From: Candidatus Rikenella faecigallinarum
GTDB taxonomy: Bacteria; Bacteroidota; Bacteroidia; Bacteroidales; Rikenellaceae
Direction: 5' to 3'
Assembly: GCA_019113395.1 (NCBI GenBank)
Contig: DXHL01000030.1
Location: 1-50,823 of the forward strand
Length of the DNA stretch: 50,823 nucleotides
Below the pieces are notes generated by a model that was given only the letters and a program-made list of their open reading frames with translations, did not search any database and was not told the DNA's origin. Position 1 is the first letter of the stretch, and each line of letters opens with the position of its first letter. Positions 16,803 through 27,278 of this stretch are shown here, one piece after another. Position numbers and translations under genes: made by a program.

Positions 16803-17228
16803 CTACCCTATCCGCTCCCCATTCAAATAAACCTCAACCGCCACCGGACACACCTGACGCAACATCGCCGAAACACCGCAGTAACGCTCCTGTGACAACG
16901 AAACCATTTTCAACGGTTTCGACGGGTCGATACCCTGACCCTCAAAACGATACCGCAACGTCATCGAACGGTACACCACCGGCATCTCATCGGTTTTTTC
17001 CGCTTCAACGTCTATCTCCAGCCTGTCATACTCCACGCGCATTTTACGAGCCAGCGAGGCCACATCCATCCCCGTGCAACCCGCCAATGCCACCAACAAC
17101 AGGGGTTTGGGACGTGCGCCCACATTCATGCCGCCCAATGTTTCGGGGGCATCGAGTGTAATGGTATGCCCGTCCACCTGGGCATCAAACTGCATACCGC
17201 CTTTCCATTCCAGTTTCACATTTTCCAT
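16803..17228 (-). CDS. OsmC family protein
   Basis: A 141-residue OsmC/Ohr-like protein. The two conserved redox cysteines are visible in LVALAGCTGMDVAS (about residue 51) and in RQVCPVAVEV (about 129). Members reduce organic hydroperoxides with thiols; this one is closer to the general OsmC-like subgroup than to Ohr. The stop codon is separated from silent cassette 2 by only 8 bp. Confidence 0.9.
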   Translation of the reverse strand: MENVKLEWKGGMQFDAQVDGHTITLDAPETLGGMNVGARPKPLLLVALAGCTGMDVASLARKMRVEYDRLEIDVEAEKTDEMPVVYRSMTLRYRFEGQGIDPSKPLKMVSLSQERYCGVSAMLRQVCPVAVEVYLNGERIG

Positions 17229-17399
17229 ACTGCTTGGTTTTTTAGATGAATACTATTCAAACACATGCAAAATTCATGCAAATACCCCCGTGAGACAATG
17301 AATTCAAGATACAAACATATTACCTCATTGCGCAATGCCTGTAGACCAACCCATGCGGAGTGTCGTAAAAAAATCCGGTCAGGCACAATAGTTGCTTGG

Positions 17400-17407
17400 T
17401 ATTTTTG
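17400..17407 (+). promoter_or_regulatory. -7 element upstream of the exopolysaccharide operon
   Basis: TATTTTTG fits the Bacteroidota -7 box, about 158 bp before the ATG at 17565. The -33 element is not clear. Apart from a TATGTTTG candidate -7 box for the osmC-like gene (minus strand, 17312-17319), I see nothing else in 17229-17564. Confidence 0.4.
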
Positions 17408-17564
17408 TAAATTTACGACAGTTTAATGCAATTAAAAATAGTCTTCCGGCCTCCCATACACTAAACTGAATCGTACTGACACACACTGGAGGATGCAACC
17501 TGCTCCGCCGTAAAGACTTGGAATATAATTATTTTCAAAGAATACCGAGATACCCATTCTACTC

Positions 17565-18899
17565 ATGCGTCTGAAAATCAACGGTTGAATTATCCTGGGT
17601 ATTGCCATTCCCCTGTTGGTACTGGGCATCCTGGCGGGGCTGGGTTTAACCTACCGCTCCGGAACAGCACATACTTCCGGGAACACAACCGTCATGCCCT
17701 GGGACGGACAAATCAACCTCGAAGGTACCGATTACTTCCTCTACTTTTTCACCTCCGTCCGCGAAGCGTACATCCACTACCCATGGGTCGTCCAAATATC
17801 CTATCTGATTGTCCTGCTGTGTATCCTCGGAGTCGCACTGCTGCTGATTCTGATGGCCCGAGACATCGTCAGACGAAAGAAAGAGGCCCGCATGCTCCGT
17901 ACGCTGCAAACAAAATATTACGAGCCGCTGCTCCAAATTGCCCACGCAGACCACAAACTCACCCCAGACGAAATCAGCCAAATCCTGCAACCGGAACGTA
18001 TCACGGAAAACTCATACGCCTATCGGATGAAATGGATTGAGCTGTTCATTCTGCTGCGGGCCGACACCGACCTGCTGGAGCCCTCGGTGAGCAACATTCA
18101 ACAAAGCATGAGTTTGCTCGGGCTGAACGAATTTATGGAGAATCGGCTGATTTACGGCCGCGACAGCGAGAAACTCCGTGTGATACAGGCAGCCCGTCTG
18201 CTGAACATGCAGCTGCCCGACAGCGTCATGTCCGGCATCGTCAATAACCGCAACACACGCCTGCAAAAGGCCGCACGTTTCTATTATATTCTCATCAACA
18301 AGGACGACCCCTACCTCTTTTTCGACAACAACAGCATGCACGAACCGCTCTCGGTATGGGACCAGTTGGAACTCCACCAACTCTTTGCCGACTGCCACCA
18401 TGCGGGGAAGAGGCTTCCTTCGTTCATCCCGCTCATTCGCCAACTGTCACAACCCGAAACCGCAGCCTTTTTCATCCGCGAAACAGCCTTTTGGGGCAGT
18501 GAACCCGAAGTGGCCCACCTGGAAGAGTATTTCAATGCTCCCGAACAGAGTTTCCGTCGAGCCGCTTTCGAAGGGATGGGATTGCGGCGCTTTGCACCGG
18601 CCGAGGAGCAAATGAAAGCGTGCTTCTGGAACCAGTCCGAGACACTCCGACGGGTTATCCTCGAAAGCATCCTCCGCATACGGTCGGGAGAGTCCGTGGA
18701 TTTTCTCCGGACAGCTTTTCTGGAATCCTCCTCCCGACTGACCAAACGTACGGCTTTGATGTGTCTGTGGCACTATGGTCCCGACGGTCAGCAGGCTTTT
18801 CGGGAAATCCGACAGACAGCCGCACCTGACGAACAGGTTATTTTCGCCCAGATAGAACAGGACCTGACCTCCAATCCCGAATCCCCACTGCTCTCATGA
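17565..18899 (+). pseudogene. HEAT-repeat-like membrane protein with an in-frame stop at codon 8
   Basis: The ATG at 17565 reads MRLKING then TGA (17586-17588), and the same frame continues IILGIAIPLLVLG... for another 436 codons. The first hydrophobic segment thus straddles the stop. Without read-through, translation could only begin at a weak TTG (17616) inside the anchor. The rest has a second membrane segment (ISYLIVLLCILGVALLLIL) and a cytoplasmic alpha-helical part with HEAT-like repeats, e.g. FRRAAFEGMGLRRFAPAEEQ. It overlaps the GT2 gene by 4 bp, so it is the first gene of that operon and probably an accessory to the synthase. A nonsense mutation, a sequencing error, or use of TTG are all possible. 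Confidence 0.7.
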
Positions 18900-20323
18900 A
18901 AGAATTTCTCATCGAAACATACGGAATCACCATCTTCATCTACTCCATTCTGTTGATGGTCTCTTACGTGGTGTTGATATGGCTGGCCGAGCTCTCCATC
19001 AAACGCAGCAAGACTTCGTTCGTCGAATCCTATGCCAAGAAGGTCATCGGACAAAGCCCCTATACACCCGGCGTGTCGATTATCGCCCCGGCATACAACG
19101 AAGAACGAACCATCATCGACAATGTCACCTCGCTCCTCGGACAGCAATACCCCAAATTCGAGGTCATCATTGTCAATGACGGAAGCAAGGATGCCACCCT
19201 CGAAAAACTTATCGAGCATTTTCATCTGGTCGAAGTACCGTTCGACTACGTGGAGCTGATCAAAACCAAACCCTTCAAACGGCTCTTCCGTTCGACAGAC
19301 CCGCTCTTCGCCCGTCTGACCGTCGTGGACAAGTTCAACGGCGGAACCAAAGCCGACGCCGTCAATGCAGGCCTCAATGTCGCCTCGTACCCCTACTTCA
19401 TCAACACCGATGTAGACTGTATCCTGGCTCAGGATGCCATCTACCAGTGTATTCTGCCGGTACTGGACCGTGACCACGTGATTGCCGTCAGCGGTGCCAT
19501 GGCCATGTCCAACGGCTGCAAAATGAAAGACGGACATATCGAAGAGGCTTTCCCGCCCCACTCTCTGATTCCGCTGTTCCAAACGCTCGAATACATGCGC
19601 TCGTTTCTCATCGGAAAAATGGGCTGGTCGGCCATCAACTCCATGCCGAACGTCTCCGGCGGATACGGACTCTTCGACCGTAAAATCGTCATTGCGGCCG
19701 GAGGATACAGCCCCGACTCCTTTGCCGAAGACATGGACATGCTGATTCGGATGGTCGGATACTGCTGTGACTTCTCGCTGAAATACCGCGTGATACAAAT
19801 CCCCCAAACCTGCTGCTGGACCGAAGGACCGCCCAACATCAAAGTTCTGGCCCGACAACGGGTCCGCTGGGGACGGGGACTCATTCAAACCTTTGCCCAC
19901 CACAGCCGATTTATCTTCAACAAAAAATATCGACAGCTCGGCATGGTCACCCTGCCCTATCTGCTCGTTTTTGAATTTCTGGCCCCGATAATTGAGCTTA
20001 TGGGTCTGCTGACGCTGCTCTTCCTGGCGTTCACCGGAGGGGTTAACTGGCAAACGGCGCTGGTCATCTTCCTGGCCATCTACTCCTTCTGCATCACCCT
20101 GTCGCTGGTGGTTATTTTCTATGACTACACCCTCGGCGGGTCGTACAAAAGATTCAAAGAGTACCTCTGGATATTGATGGCGGCCTTGCTCGAACCCTTT
20201 ATCTACCACCCGATGGTGGTCTTCTTCTCCCTGAGGGGCTATTGGAACTACTTTATTCAGAAAAAGGCCGTCTGGGGTAAGATGACGCGAAAAGGGTTCT
20301 CGGCACAAACCAAAAACTCGTAA
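18896..20323 (+). CDS. family 2 glycosyltransferase, PgaC/cellulose-synthase-like
   Basis: A 475-residue processive-type glycosyltransferase. One N-terminal membrane segment is followed by a cytoplasmic GT-A domain: VSIIAPAYNEERTI (about 60), IIVNDGSKD, the DxD-type NTDVDC (about 165), AEDMDM (about 280) and QRVRWGRG (about 320), the Q-x-x-R-W signature of polymerising synthases. Three to four C-terminal membrane segments follow (350-460). It should polymerise and extrude a beta-linked polysaccharide such as poly-GlcNAc. It overlaps the upstream HEAT gene by 4 bp, and the TPR/barrel gene follows after 2 bp. Confidence 0.9.
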   Translation: MKEFLIETYGITIFIYSILLMVSYVVLIWLAELSIKRSKTSFVESYAKKVIGQSPYTPGVSIIAPAYNEERTIIDNVTSLLGQQYPKFEVIIVNDGSKDATLEKLIEHFHLVEVPFDYVELIKTKPFKRLFRSTDPLFARLTVVDKFNGGTKADAVNAGLNVASYPYFINTDVDCILAQDAIYQCILPVLDRDHVIAVSGAMAMSNGCKMKDGHIEEAFPPHSLIPLFQTLEYMRSFLIGKMGWSAINSMPNVSGGYGLFDRKIVIAAGGYSPDSFAEDMDMLIRMVGYCCDFSLKYRVIQIPQTCCWTEGPPNIKVLARQRVRWGRGLIQTFAHHSRFIFNKKYRQLGMVTLPYLLVFEFLAPIIELMGLLTLLFLAFTGGVNWQTALVIFLAIYSFCITLSLVVIFYDYTLGGSYKRFKEYLWILMAALLEPFIYHPMVVFFSLRGYWNYFIQKKAVWGKMTRKGFSAQTKNS

Positions 20324-20325
20324 GC

Positions 20326-23307
20326 ATGCCAAAGATGCAAAACACGTTATATCATTATATACTGCACCCGCTCCGTCGGGGAGTAATCGTAGTGGCGCTG
20401 CTCGCCGGGGCTCTTTTGCACGAAGTCTCAGCGGCCGGATTGGGAAACAAAACCACCGTCGAGGCCTATGAAACGAGCGTACGTGAGGCTTTCGGGCGGG
20501 GTGAGTGGGACAAAGGGTTGGAAATCCTGAAAGAGAGTCTGGCTCTGTATCCCGAATCCTCGGAGCTGAATCAGTTGGCCGGGGAGTACTACTATCGGCT
20601 GAAGGAGTATGACAAGGCCCGCTATTTTCTGGTTCGGGCCGTCAAGGACACCCCCGACAACACGAGGGCAAAACAGTTGCTTATCAACGTTGAAGAGGAG
20701 ACGGGCAACTATTCGAGCGCCATTTGTTATGTGAATGAGTTGCTCGAGATATCGCCCTACTGGAAAGGGTTGTGGAAACGCAAAATCGGCCTCTACCGAC
20801 GCGAAGGAAACAATCAGGAAGCCGACCGACTGCTAAAGCGTCTGTTCGAAATCTTCCCGAACGACACGACAGTCCGAAAAGATTACCTGGCCCGTTTGGA
20901 GGAGAACTACCTGCGGGAACGAAAACAGGGCGACAGGAGGACTGCCGTCACCTCGCTGCGCACCCTGTTGCAAACGGGAGGGCCCAACGAGGCGTACTAT
21001 CTGGAGTTGGTGAACCTGCTGTTGCAACAGGGCGAGACCGATGAAGCCCTGGTCACGGTAGCCGAAGGGGTTACGGCCTTTCCCTGTTCGAGTTCGTTAG
21101 CAGCCAAGAGAGCGGAAATCTTCGCGGGACTCCAACGTTACCCCGAGGCACTGGCCTTTCTGGAAGAACGCATGAAGGCCTGCCCGACACAAAGCACCTT
21201 GCGGGAGCTTTATCATTCCATATTGGGCGATTATGCCCGGGCGCAACAAAACGCCGACCCCTATCGGCTTTACGGGCGGCTCTATGACCTTGACAAGAAT
21301 CGGGAGGCACTGGAGTACCTGATTGACGAGGCGGCGCGAAGCGGTCGCCGAGAAGACCTGACGCGCTACCTGGCCAAAGCCCGACAACGATACGGCGACT
21401 TGCCCGAGTGGCGTTTCAAAGAGTACGACTTCTACAAACGGATAGGGAGTCCGCGAGCCGATGTTTTGCTGGAAGAGCTGTACACACGTTACCCGGACAA
21501 TTCCGATGTGGTCGAGGAGATGTGCCTCTTGCGATACCGACAGGCGGAAGCATGGCAGACGGACGGCGCATACCGCGAAGCGGCACGGGCTTTCGATTTC
21601 GTGGCCGACCATGTGCAGGAGCAGGAGATGAAAACGGCCGCTCTGCAGAAATCCTACTCCATGTATCTGCTTCTCAATGAGTTTTCACTCGCATGGAGGC
21701 GTCTCGACACCCTCCGGCCCTATCTCAGCCGGGACGAATACGTGGTGGGGCAGGCCGACATCCTGCAGCATGAAGGCGACACGGCTGCGGCACTTAACCT
21801 GATGTACCGCCATATCAAGGCTTCCGACTCAGCCCTCGACTCGCCCTACATGACCTCCCTGTACGAAGAGAGTACACTCCCCTACCTCAAAACACTCCTT
21901 GAAAACGGCAACCTGCACACGGCGGCTCGGGAGAGTCAGCGGCTGCTGGAGATTTGCCCGACCTCAAAAATCGGGCTGCAATACGCTCTTTCGAGTTTCT
22001 CGGCCTTAGGTGACACTGAGCAATCGCAACACTACCTCCGACTGGGCCGGGAACGCTACCCTGACGAACTCTATTTCATCGAAAAAGAGGCAGCCTGGCT
22101 CTATGACAACCAACGCTATGCGGAAGCCTTGGCACTGCTGTCGTCCCCGGCCGATTCGCTGCCGGGCAACCGAACCCTTATTGCAGCCTTCTCGGCCAAC
22201 AGTGAGGCTCAAACGTACGCACTGCTCAAAATGCAGCGTCCGACAGAAGCCATGACCTGCATAGACGATGCTCTGCGCCGCGACCCGAAAAACACCTCGC
22301 TGCTGCTGGCCAAAGGGGCCGTCTACGAAAAACAGGAGCTGTACGACAGTGCATACCTCTACCAAAGTCAATACAAACCGACCTTCGACGAGGCTCACGA
22401 TTTTCGACGCCGCATGATAGGGCTCCAACGCCGCGGCATGGCACACGAACTCTCGATGGGAACACTCTTTGGCAACTACCTCAACGGCCGCTCGCTGGCA
22501 CCCGTAGCCGACCTCACCTATGCCTACACCCACCGTAAACACCGATTCTTCCTCAACCCCTCCTACACGGCTCGCGAAGATGTCGTCGAGGAGAGCGGTA
22601 TCAACATTCCGGGCGGACAGGCCGTGAGACTGACCGCCGGATGGGAAGGTCGTCTCTCGCCCCGATGGTCGGCACTCGCCTCGGTCGGCTGGGCCAACGA
22701 CATCTTCCCGACCCTCTCGGCCAATGCGTCGGTAACGTATGCCTTCAACAAAGAGTGGACCCTGGGTATCGGACTAGGCTATCGGGCCATCAACCAGGAG
22801 TATGTCGAATATCGATGGGCAGACCCCGCGGACGGAGAATCGGTCGGCCAATGGGTGCCACAAAGCTACACCCGACAGAACGAGCCCCTTTTCAATGCGG
22901 GTCTTACGGCAGCCAAATCGTACGAGAGCCTTATTATGACACTTAAAGGCGACCTCTTCGTCCTGAACGGCAGCATCTACTTCAACAGTTCGGCCCAGCT
23001 CAAATACCTGCCCACGACCGACCGAACCACTTACGTTCGAGGGATTGTCGGTTTGGGAACGGCTCCCGAGTTGAGTCTTATCGACCATGCCATGCCGGGC
23101 AGTTTCAGCAAACTGAACCTCTCGGCCGGAATAGGAGCCGGATACCTGATTGGCAAACACATGCTGCTGGGAGTGGATGCACTGTACAGTACGCTGTACA
23201 GCCAAAGCGGTATCCGAACGGGCAGTTACGACAACTACATCGACGACATTCAAACCCAGTACAAGAACCTATTGACCGTATCGCTCTACGTCAGTTTCTA
23301 TTTCTAA
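20326..23307 (+). CDS. TPR protein with C-terminal YaiO-like outer-membrane barrel
   Basis: A 993-residue exported protein. After a signal peptide (VIVVALLAGALLHEVSAAG) residues 45-700 are a long array of TPR-like helices (e.g. LNQLAGEYYYRLKEYDKARY). The last ~270 residues are beta-strand-rich with alternating aromatic residues and end VSLYVSFYF, a typical outer-membrane barrel C-terminus. This architecture matches PgaA/BcsC and YaiO-type export porins. Following the synthase by 2 bp, it should carry the nascent polysaccharide across the periplasm and outer membrane. Confidence 0.85.
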   Translation: MPKMQNTLYHYILHPLRRGVIVVALLAGALLHEVSAAGLGNKTTVEAYETSVREAFGRGEWDKGLEILKESLALYPESSELNQLAGEYYYRLKEYDKARYFLVRAVKDTPDNTRAKQLLINVEEETGNYSSAICYVNELLEISPYWKGLWKRKIGLYRREGNNQEADRLLKRLFEIFPNDTTVRKDYLARLEENYLRERKQGDRRTAVTSLRTLLQTGGPNEAYYLELVNLLLQQGETDEALVTVAEGVTAFPCSSSLAAKRAEIFAGLQRYPEALAFLEERMKACPTQSTLRELYHSILGDYARAQQNADPYRLYGRLYDLDKNREALEYLIDEAARSGRREDLTRYLAKARQRYGDLPEWRFKEYDFYKRIGSPRADVLLEELYTRYPDNSDVVEEMCLLRYRQAEAWQTDGAYREAARAFDFVADHVQEQEMKTAALQKSYSMYLLLNEFSLAWRRLDTLRPYLSRDEYVVGQADILQHEGDTAAALNLMYRHIKASDSALDSPYMTSLYEESTLPYLKTLLENGNLHTAARESQRLLEICPTSKIGLQYALSSFSALGDTEQSQHYLRLGRERYPDELYFIEKEAAWLYDNQRYAEALALLSSPADSLPGNRTLIAAFSANSEAQTYALLKMQRPTEAMTCIDDALRRDPKNTSLLLAKGAVYEKQELYDSAYLYQSQYKPTFDEAHDFRRRMIGLQRRGMAHELSMGTLFGNYLNGRSLAPVADLTYAYTHRKHRFFLNPSYTAREDVVEESGINIPGGQAVRLTAGWEGRLSPRWSALASVGWANDIFPTLSANASVTYAFNKEWTLGIGLGYRAINQEYVEYRWADPADGESVGQWVPQSYTRQNEPLFNAGLTAAKSYESLIMTLKGDLFVLNGSIYFNSSAQLKYLPTTDRTTYVRGIVGLGTAPELSLIDHAMPGSFSKLNLSAGIGAGYLIGKHMLLGVDALYSTLYSQSGIRTGSYDNYIDDIQTQYKNLLTVSLYVSFYF

Positions 23308-23351
23308 GGCTGTCACCACACGCACGGTGCACGACCCAACACACACGCATC

Positions 23352-25447
23352 ATGAAGTTTCCCATCTATTTCCTTTTTTTAGGCCTGCTCGGCTGCACGC
23401 TGTTCGGATTTGCCCGGGCACAACCCGCACCGCACAGCTACCGCATTCAGGCGGTCGGAACCAACACGGCCTCCGAGAAGTGGTGTGACTACCTTCGTGC
23501 ACAACTCGAACGGAGGATGGGGAACAACCATGCGGTCCTAAACACCTCTGCACCGCCTTCCGCTCTCGACATTCTGATTGAGCTGGATACCACCCTTACA
23601 GCCGATTATGCCATCCAACGAACAGGAAACCGTCTGACGCTGCAGGCTGAGAACGAAGAGGTGATGCTGTGGATGATATACCAGTGCATCTCGTGGCTGG
23701 CCGAAGAGGACAGCCGCATTGCCGCCGCAGACCTGCCGCCCGCCCTGACGGATATGAGGTTGTCGAGCCGCGGGAATTTTCGATTCGAGTATCGCGGCAT
23801 CTACTCCCCGTCGAACATGCAGCCCGAGGCACGGGCTATTCTCGCCACGCACAACGTCGATGACGACTGGGGGCTGTGGGGCCACAACCTGCGCAAAGCA
23901 CTCGGAAACCAGAGCGACGAGAGCCTTTATGCCATGCACGACGGGCGCCGCGACGAGAGCCAATTCTGCTTTTCGTCGGAAACGTTGTACCACGGACTGG
24001 AGAGTTATATTCTCGACAACTACGGCGACGGGGTACACGGCGCGGGGGCCCGCAGTTTCCGTTTCTGCATTATGCCCGACGACAACGACAGGGTCTGTCA
24101 GTGCAGCGCCTGTCGCCGTGCGGGTAACACGCTCCAAAGCGCAACGGGTGCCGTTGACCGTCTTTTGCGGAGGCTCGCCGAACGTTTCCCTCGGCACCTC
24201 TTTTTCACCACGGCCTATCGCACCACGGCAGATGCTCCCGGCTCTCCCATGCCCGCGAACTGCGGAGTGCTGGTCAGCGCCATTGACTTGCCGCTTCACC
24301 CCTTGAACACACAAGAAAAAACGGTCAGTCAGTTTGAGCGGAAACTGACCGAATGGAAACGCGTCACCTCCCGCATCTACGTATGGGACTACATGCGCAA
24401 TTTCGACGACTACCTGACCCCGTTCCCGATGCTGGCACCATCAAACAACGCCTCGCGTACTTCGCGCAAAACGGCGTATCGGGTATTTTCTTCAACGGCA
24501 GCGGCTATGACTACGCTTCGCTGGATGATGTACAGACCTATGTTCTCTCGGCCCTGCTGCTCACAGACCGCGTAGACATCAACACCCTGACCCGCGGTTA
24601 CCTGAGGCGATTCTACCCGCAATCGGCCGATATACTCTACCCCTACCTCGCGACACTGGAGCAACGCGTGGCCGATAAGCGAACCACCCTGCCCTACTAC
24701 GGCGGCATTGAAGAGAGCATCGCGGCATACCTGAACCCTACCGAATTGGCCGCCTTTGTCGCATCCTTGAGCCGCCGTTCAAAAGGCATTGAGGGCGAAG
24801 AGCGTACCCGCCTCAACCGCCTGCTTACCGCCCTCAACTTCACGATGCTCGAACTGATGCGCACACCGCAAGGGCTCCCTTATGACTCGCTGGCAGTGGA
24901 AAATGCCTTGTACGACCTGCAGGGATACACCCATTTTGCCGATATGACGCAATACCGCGAGGCAAATGGGACATTGGAAAGTTACCTGGCCGCATGGCAT
25001 CGCCACGCTGTTCGCAGCACGCCCCCGCCGGGGAGTATCCCTCACCCAATAACCTGCTACGGGGCGGAACAACAGCCCGTGACACGCCTGTCGAACCGTT
25101 ACTACGGCCTGCCCACCGACTACCATACCGAATGGTACGTATTCCGCAACGGCACCCTGACAGCCGAAACCCGATTCACGCGAAACACCACCACCCTTAT
25201 CCGCGCGAATTTTCTGTATGCCCCGGCCTGGCGCATTGACCTGCCCGATTCGGTGCGTATCTTTCTCAACGACAAACCGATACTTGAGAGCCGCCTGCCG
25301 GCCGAACCGAACCCCTTCTCAACCAGCGTATTTCGCACGGAACAGAGCGTTTCGGCAGGCGACCGACTAAAAATTATTATCGTCCCGAATCGGCAATCGG
25401 GCCGTTCGACAGCATGCGATGAAATTGAAATCTATGAAAAAGAGTAG
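23352..25447 (+). pseudogene. DUF4838 family protein, frameshifted
   Basis: Two overlapping frames together make one ~698-residue DUF4838 protein. The first (from 23352) has a signal peptide (IYFLFLGLLGCTLFGFARA) and family motifs YRGIYSPSN, CQCSACRRAGNT and YVWDYMRNFDDYLTPFPML. The second resumes the family pattern at TIKQRLAYFAQNGVSGIFFN and ends at 25447. The switch is a -1 shift near 24434-24436; adding one G to CTGGCACC would restore ML-GT-IKQR. No slippery heptamer is seen, so a one-base deletion or sequencing error is likelier than programmed shifting. The family resembles glycoside hydrolases; here it probably trims or modifies the exported polymer, as PgaB does. Confidence 0.8.
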
Positions 25448-25952
25448 CTTACAGCTTATTTTGTTCGCGGGAGTACTGGCGGGGTTAATGTCCTGCTCGG
25501 GGCGTGTGGAACCCACCTCCGTAGAAATTAAAGACCCCGTCCGACACTACTATCCTATTCCGACGGGTGACGAACTTCTGGTCGTATACGAAGTGACCAA
25601 TACGGGAAACAGACCGTTGGTTATCAGTGAAATTCAGACCTCCTGCGGATGTATCGCCTACGACGACTCGAAACGTATCATCCCGCCCGGAGCACAGCAA
25701 GAGTTACGCTTTCGGTACGACAGTTTCAAAAACCTGGGGTATGTGCGCCACCAAATCCGCCTCTACGGCAACTTTGAATCGGGCAGTTCCAAGGTTTTGG
25801 AGTTTGACGTGGATGTCATTCCGCCCTCGGACCATCCCCGCGATTACGAAGAGCTCTATTTCGAGACCAATCGCAGTCGCAACCTCTCCCCCGCGGCCTC
25901 TTCTCCCGCTGCCGCATCCCGAAGCGGCTATTACGTGAATGAACCCGATTGA
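25434..25952 (+). CDS. DUF1573 lipoprotein
   Basis: A 172-residue protein from ATG 25434 (MKKSSLQL), overlapping the DUF4838 frame by 14 bp. Signal peptide and lipobox are LFAGVLAGLMSC. The DUF1573 core, YEVTNTGNRPLVISEIQTSC followed by GC, is at about residues 57-80 and contains the family's SCGC motif. The fold is an Ig-like ASPM/HYDIN-type strand sandwich. It closes the polysaccharide operon; its role is unknown, perhaps envelope scaffolding. Confidence 0.85.
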   Translation: MKKSSLQLILFAGVLAGLMSCSGRVEPTSVEIKDPVRHYYPIPTGDELLVVYEVTNTGNRPLVISEIQTSCGCIAYDDSKRIIPPGAQQELRFRYDSFKNLGYVRHQIRLYGNFESGSSKVLEFDVDVIPPSDHPRDYEELYFETNRSRNLSPAASSPAAASRSGYYVNEPD

Positions 25953-26088
25953 TGCCAAAGACTCTGGCTGTCAGAAACATTGCCATGCCATTCATGCGTG
26001 CACGCTCCATGGAACAGATAATTTTAGAATAGGCTCGGGCTAAATTCCACTGAAATCCGTTCCTTTGTATGGTAAAATTCAAAAACCG

Positions 26089-27255
26089 ATGCTGATATTT
26101 CTCCTGCTGTTTATTGCGTTTCTACTACTCCCCGATTATTACATCTGGCGTACTTTCATGCGCCCACGCACACGCCGCCTCTGGCAGTGGCTCTATTGGC
26201 TGCCCACCCTTATCACCTGGGGAGCCATCATCGGATGGGCCGTCGGCGGACATGCCGAATGGATGCTGCGCCTCTTCAGCATCCTGCTGCTCTGCCTGGC
26301 ACTCCCCAAACTGCTCTTTGCGCTGTGCGTCCTCATCGGACGAGGCGTAGGACTTGCCTTCCCTTCGGCTATCCGCACTGGGAAAGCAGTAGGAATCATA
26401 GCTGCCTTGATTTCATGCGGCATCGGGGTCTATGGATTTACGCTGGGGTGGAAACAGTTGCGCGTGGTCGAGACCTCACTCACCCTGCCTGACCTCCCCG
26501 CAGCTTTCGACGGATACCGCATCGTACAGATTTCCGACCTCCATATCGGAACTTTTGGTTCAGATACGGCCTATGTCCGCAACCTCATTCAACAGGCTCA
26601 TGCACTGCATCCCGACCTGATTGTGTTTACGGGCGACCTTATCAACGCCGCTCCCGAGGAGTTGGACGGCTATCAGACGCTACTAGCCACCCTGCAGGCT
26701 CCGGACGGGGTCCTGTCTGTACTGGGCAACCACGACTACTGCACCTATCGACGCTATGACACCCCGAACGGCGCCGACCAAAAACTCGATGAGCTCAAAC
26801 AACGCGAGCGGGCTTTGGGCTGGGACCTGATGTTGAACGAGAACCGCATACTGCGCCGCGGTACGGACAGCCTTGTTATCCTCGGTATGGAAAACTGCAG
26901 CCGTCCCCCATACCCCTCACACGGAAGCCTCCCGGATGCAACCCGAGGCATTTCTCCCGATTCGTTCCAAATTCTTTTGACCCACGACCCCAGCCTGTGG
27001 CGACGCGAAATCGTCGGGGCTACCTCCATTCGGTTGATGCTGGCCGGACACACCCATGCCATGCAGTTCAAAATCGGTCGGTTTTCGCCCGTTCGATGGA
27101 GCTATCCCGAGTGGGGCGGTCTCTACCGCGAAGGAGACCAGTACCTCTACATTTCGTTGGGGGCCGGAGGTACCGTCCCGTTCCGTTTCGGTGCCTGGCC
27201 TGAGATAAACCTTATCACGCTGCACAGACCATCGACACAACATTCTGGCCAATAA
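26089..27255 (+). CDS. membrane-anchored metallophosphoesterase
   Basis: A 388-residue protein from ATG 26089 (MLIFLLLFIAFLLLP). Three or four membrane segments occupy residues 1-125. The calcineurin-like domain follows: RIVQISDLHIGTFG (about 145), VFTGDLINA (about 180), VLGNHDYC (about 210), LTHDP and LAGHTHAMQ (about 320), supplying the two-metal site. The family includes YkuE-like enzymes acting on UDP-sugars or lipids; the substrate is unknown. It is 24 bp ahead of the GH95-like gene and may be co-transcribed. Confidence 0.88.
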   Translation: MLIFLLLFIAFLLLPDYYIWRTFMRPRTRRLWQWLYWLPTLITWGAIIGWAVGGHAEWMLRLFSILLLCLALPKLLFALCVLIGRGVGLAFPSAIRTGKAVGIIAALISCGIGVYGFTLGWKQLRVVETSLTLPDLPAAFDGYRIVQISDLHIGTFGSDTAYVRNLIQQAHALHPDLIVFTGDLINAAPEELDGYQTLLATLQAPDGVLSVLGNHDYCTYRRYDTPNGADQKLDELKQRERALGWDLMLNENRILRRGTDSLVILGMENCSRPPYPSHGSLPDATRGISPDSFQILLTHDPSLWRREIVGATSIRLMLAGHTHAMQFKIGRFSPVRWSYPEWGGLYREGDQYLYISLGAGGTVPFRFGAWPEINLITLHRPSTQHSGQ

Positions 27256-27278
27256 CTCATTATACCCCAAACTCTATC

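Noticed and set aside
18788-20332. A 514-codon minus-strand frame
   Set aside because: It lies opposite the GT2 synthase gene, which carries all expected catalytic motifs; the antisense product has no recognisable features.
24425-24445. Programmed -1 ribosomal frameshift in the DUF4838 gene
   Set aside because: No X-XXY-YYZ slippery site and no obvious downstream stem at the switch point; a one-base deletion is simpler.
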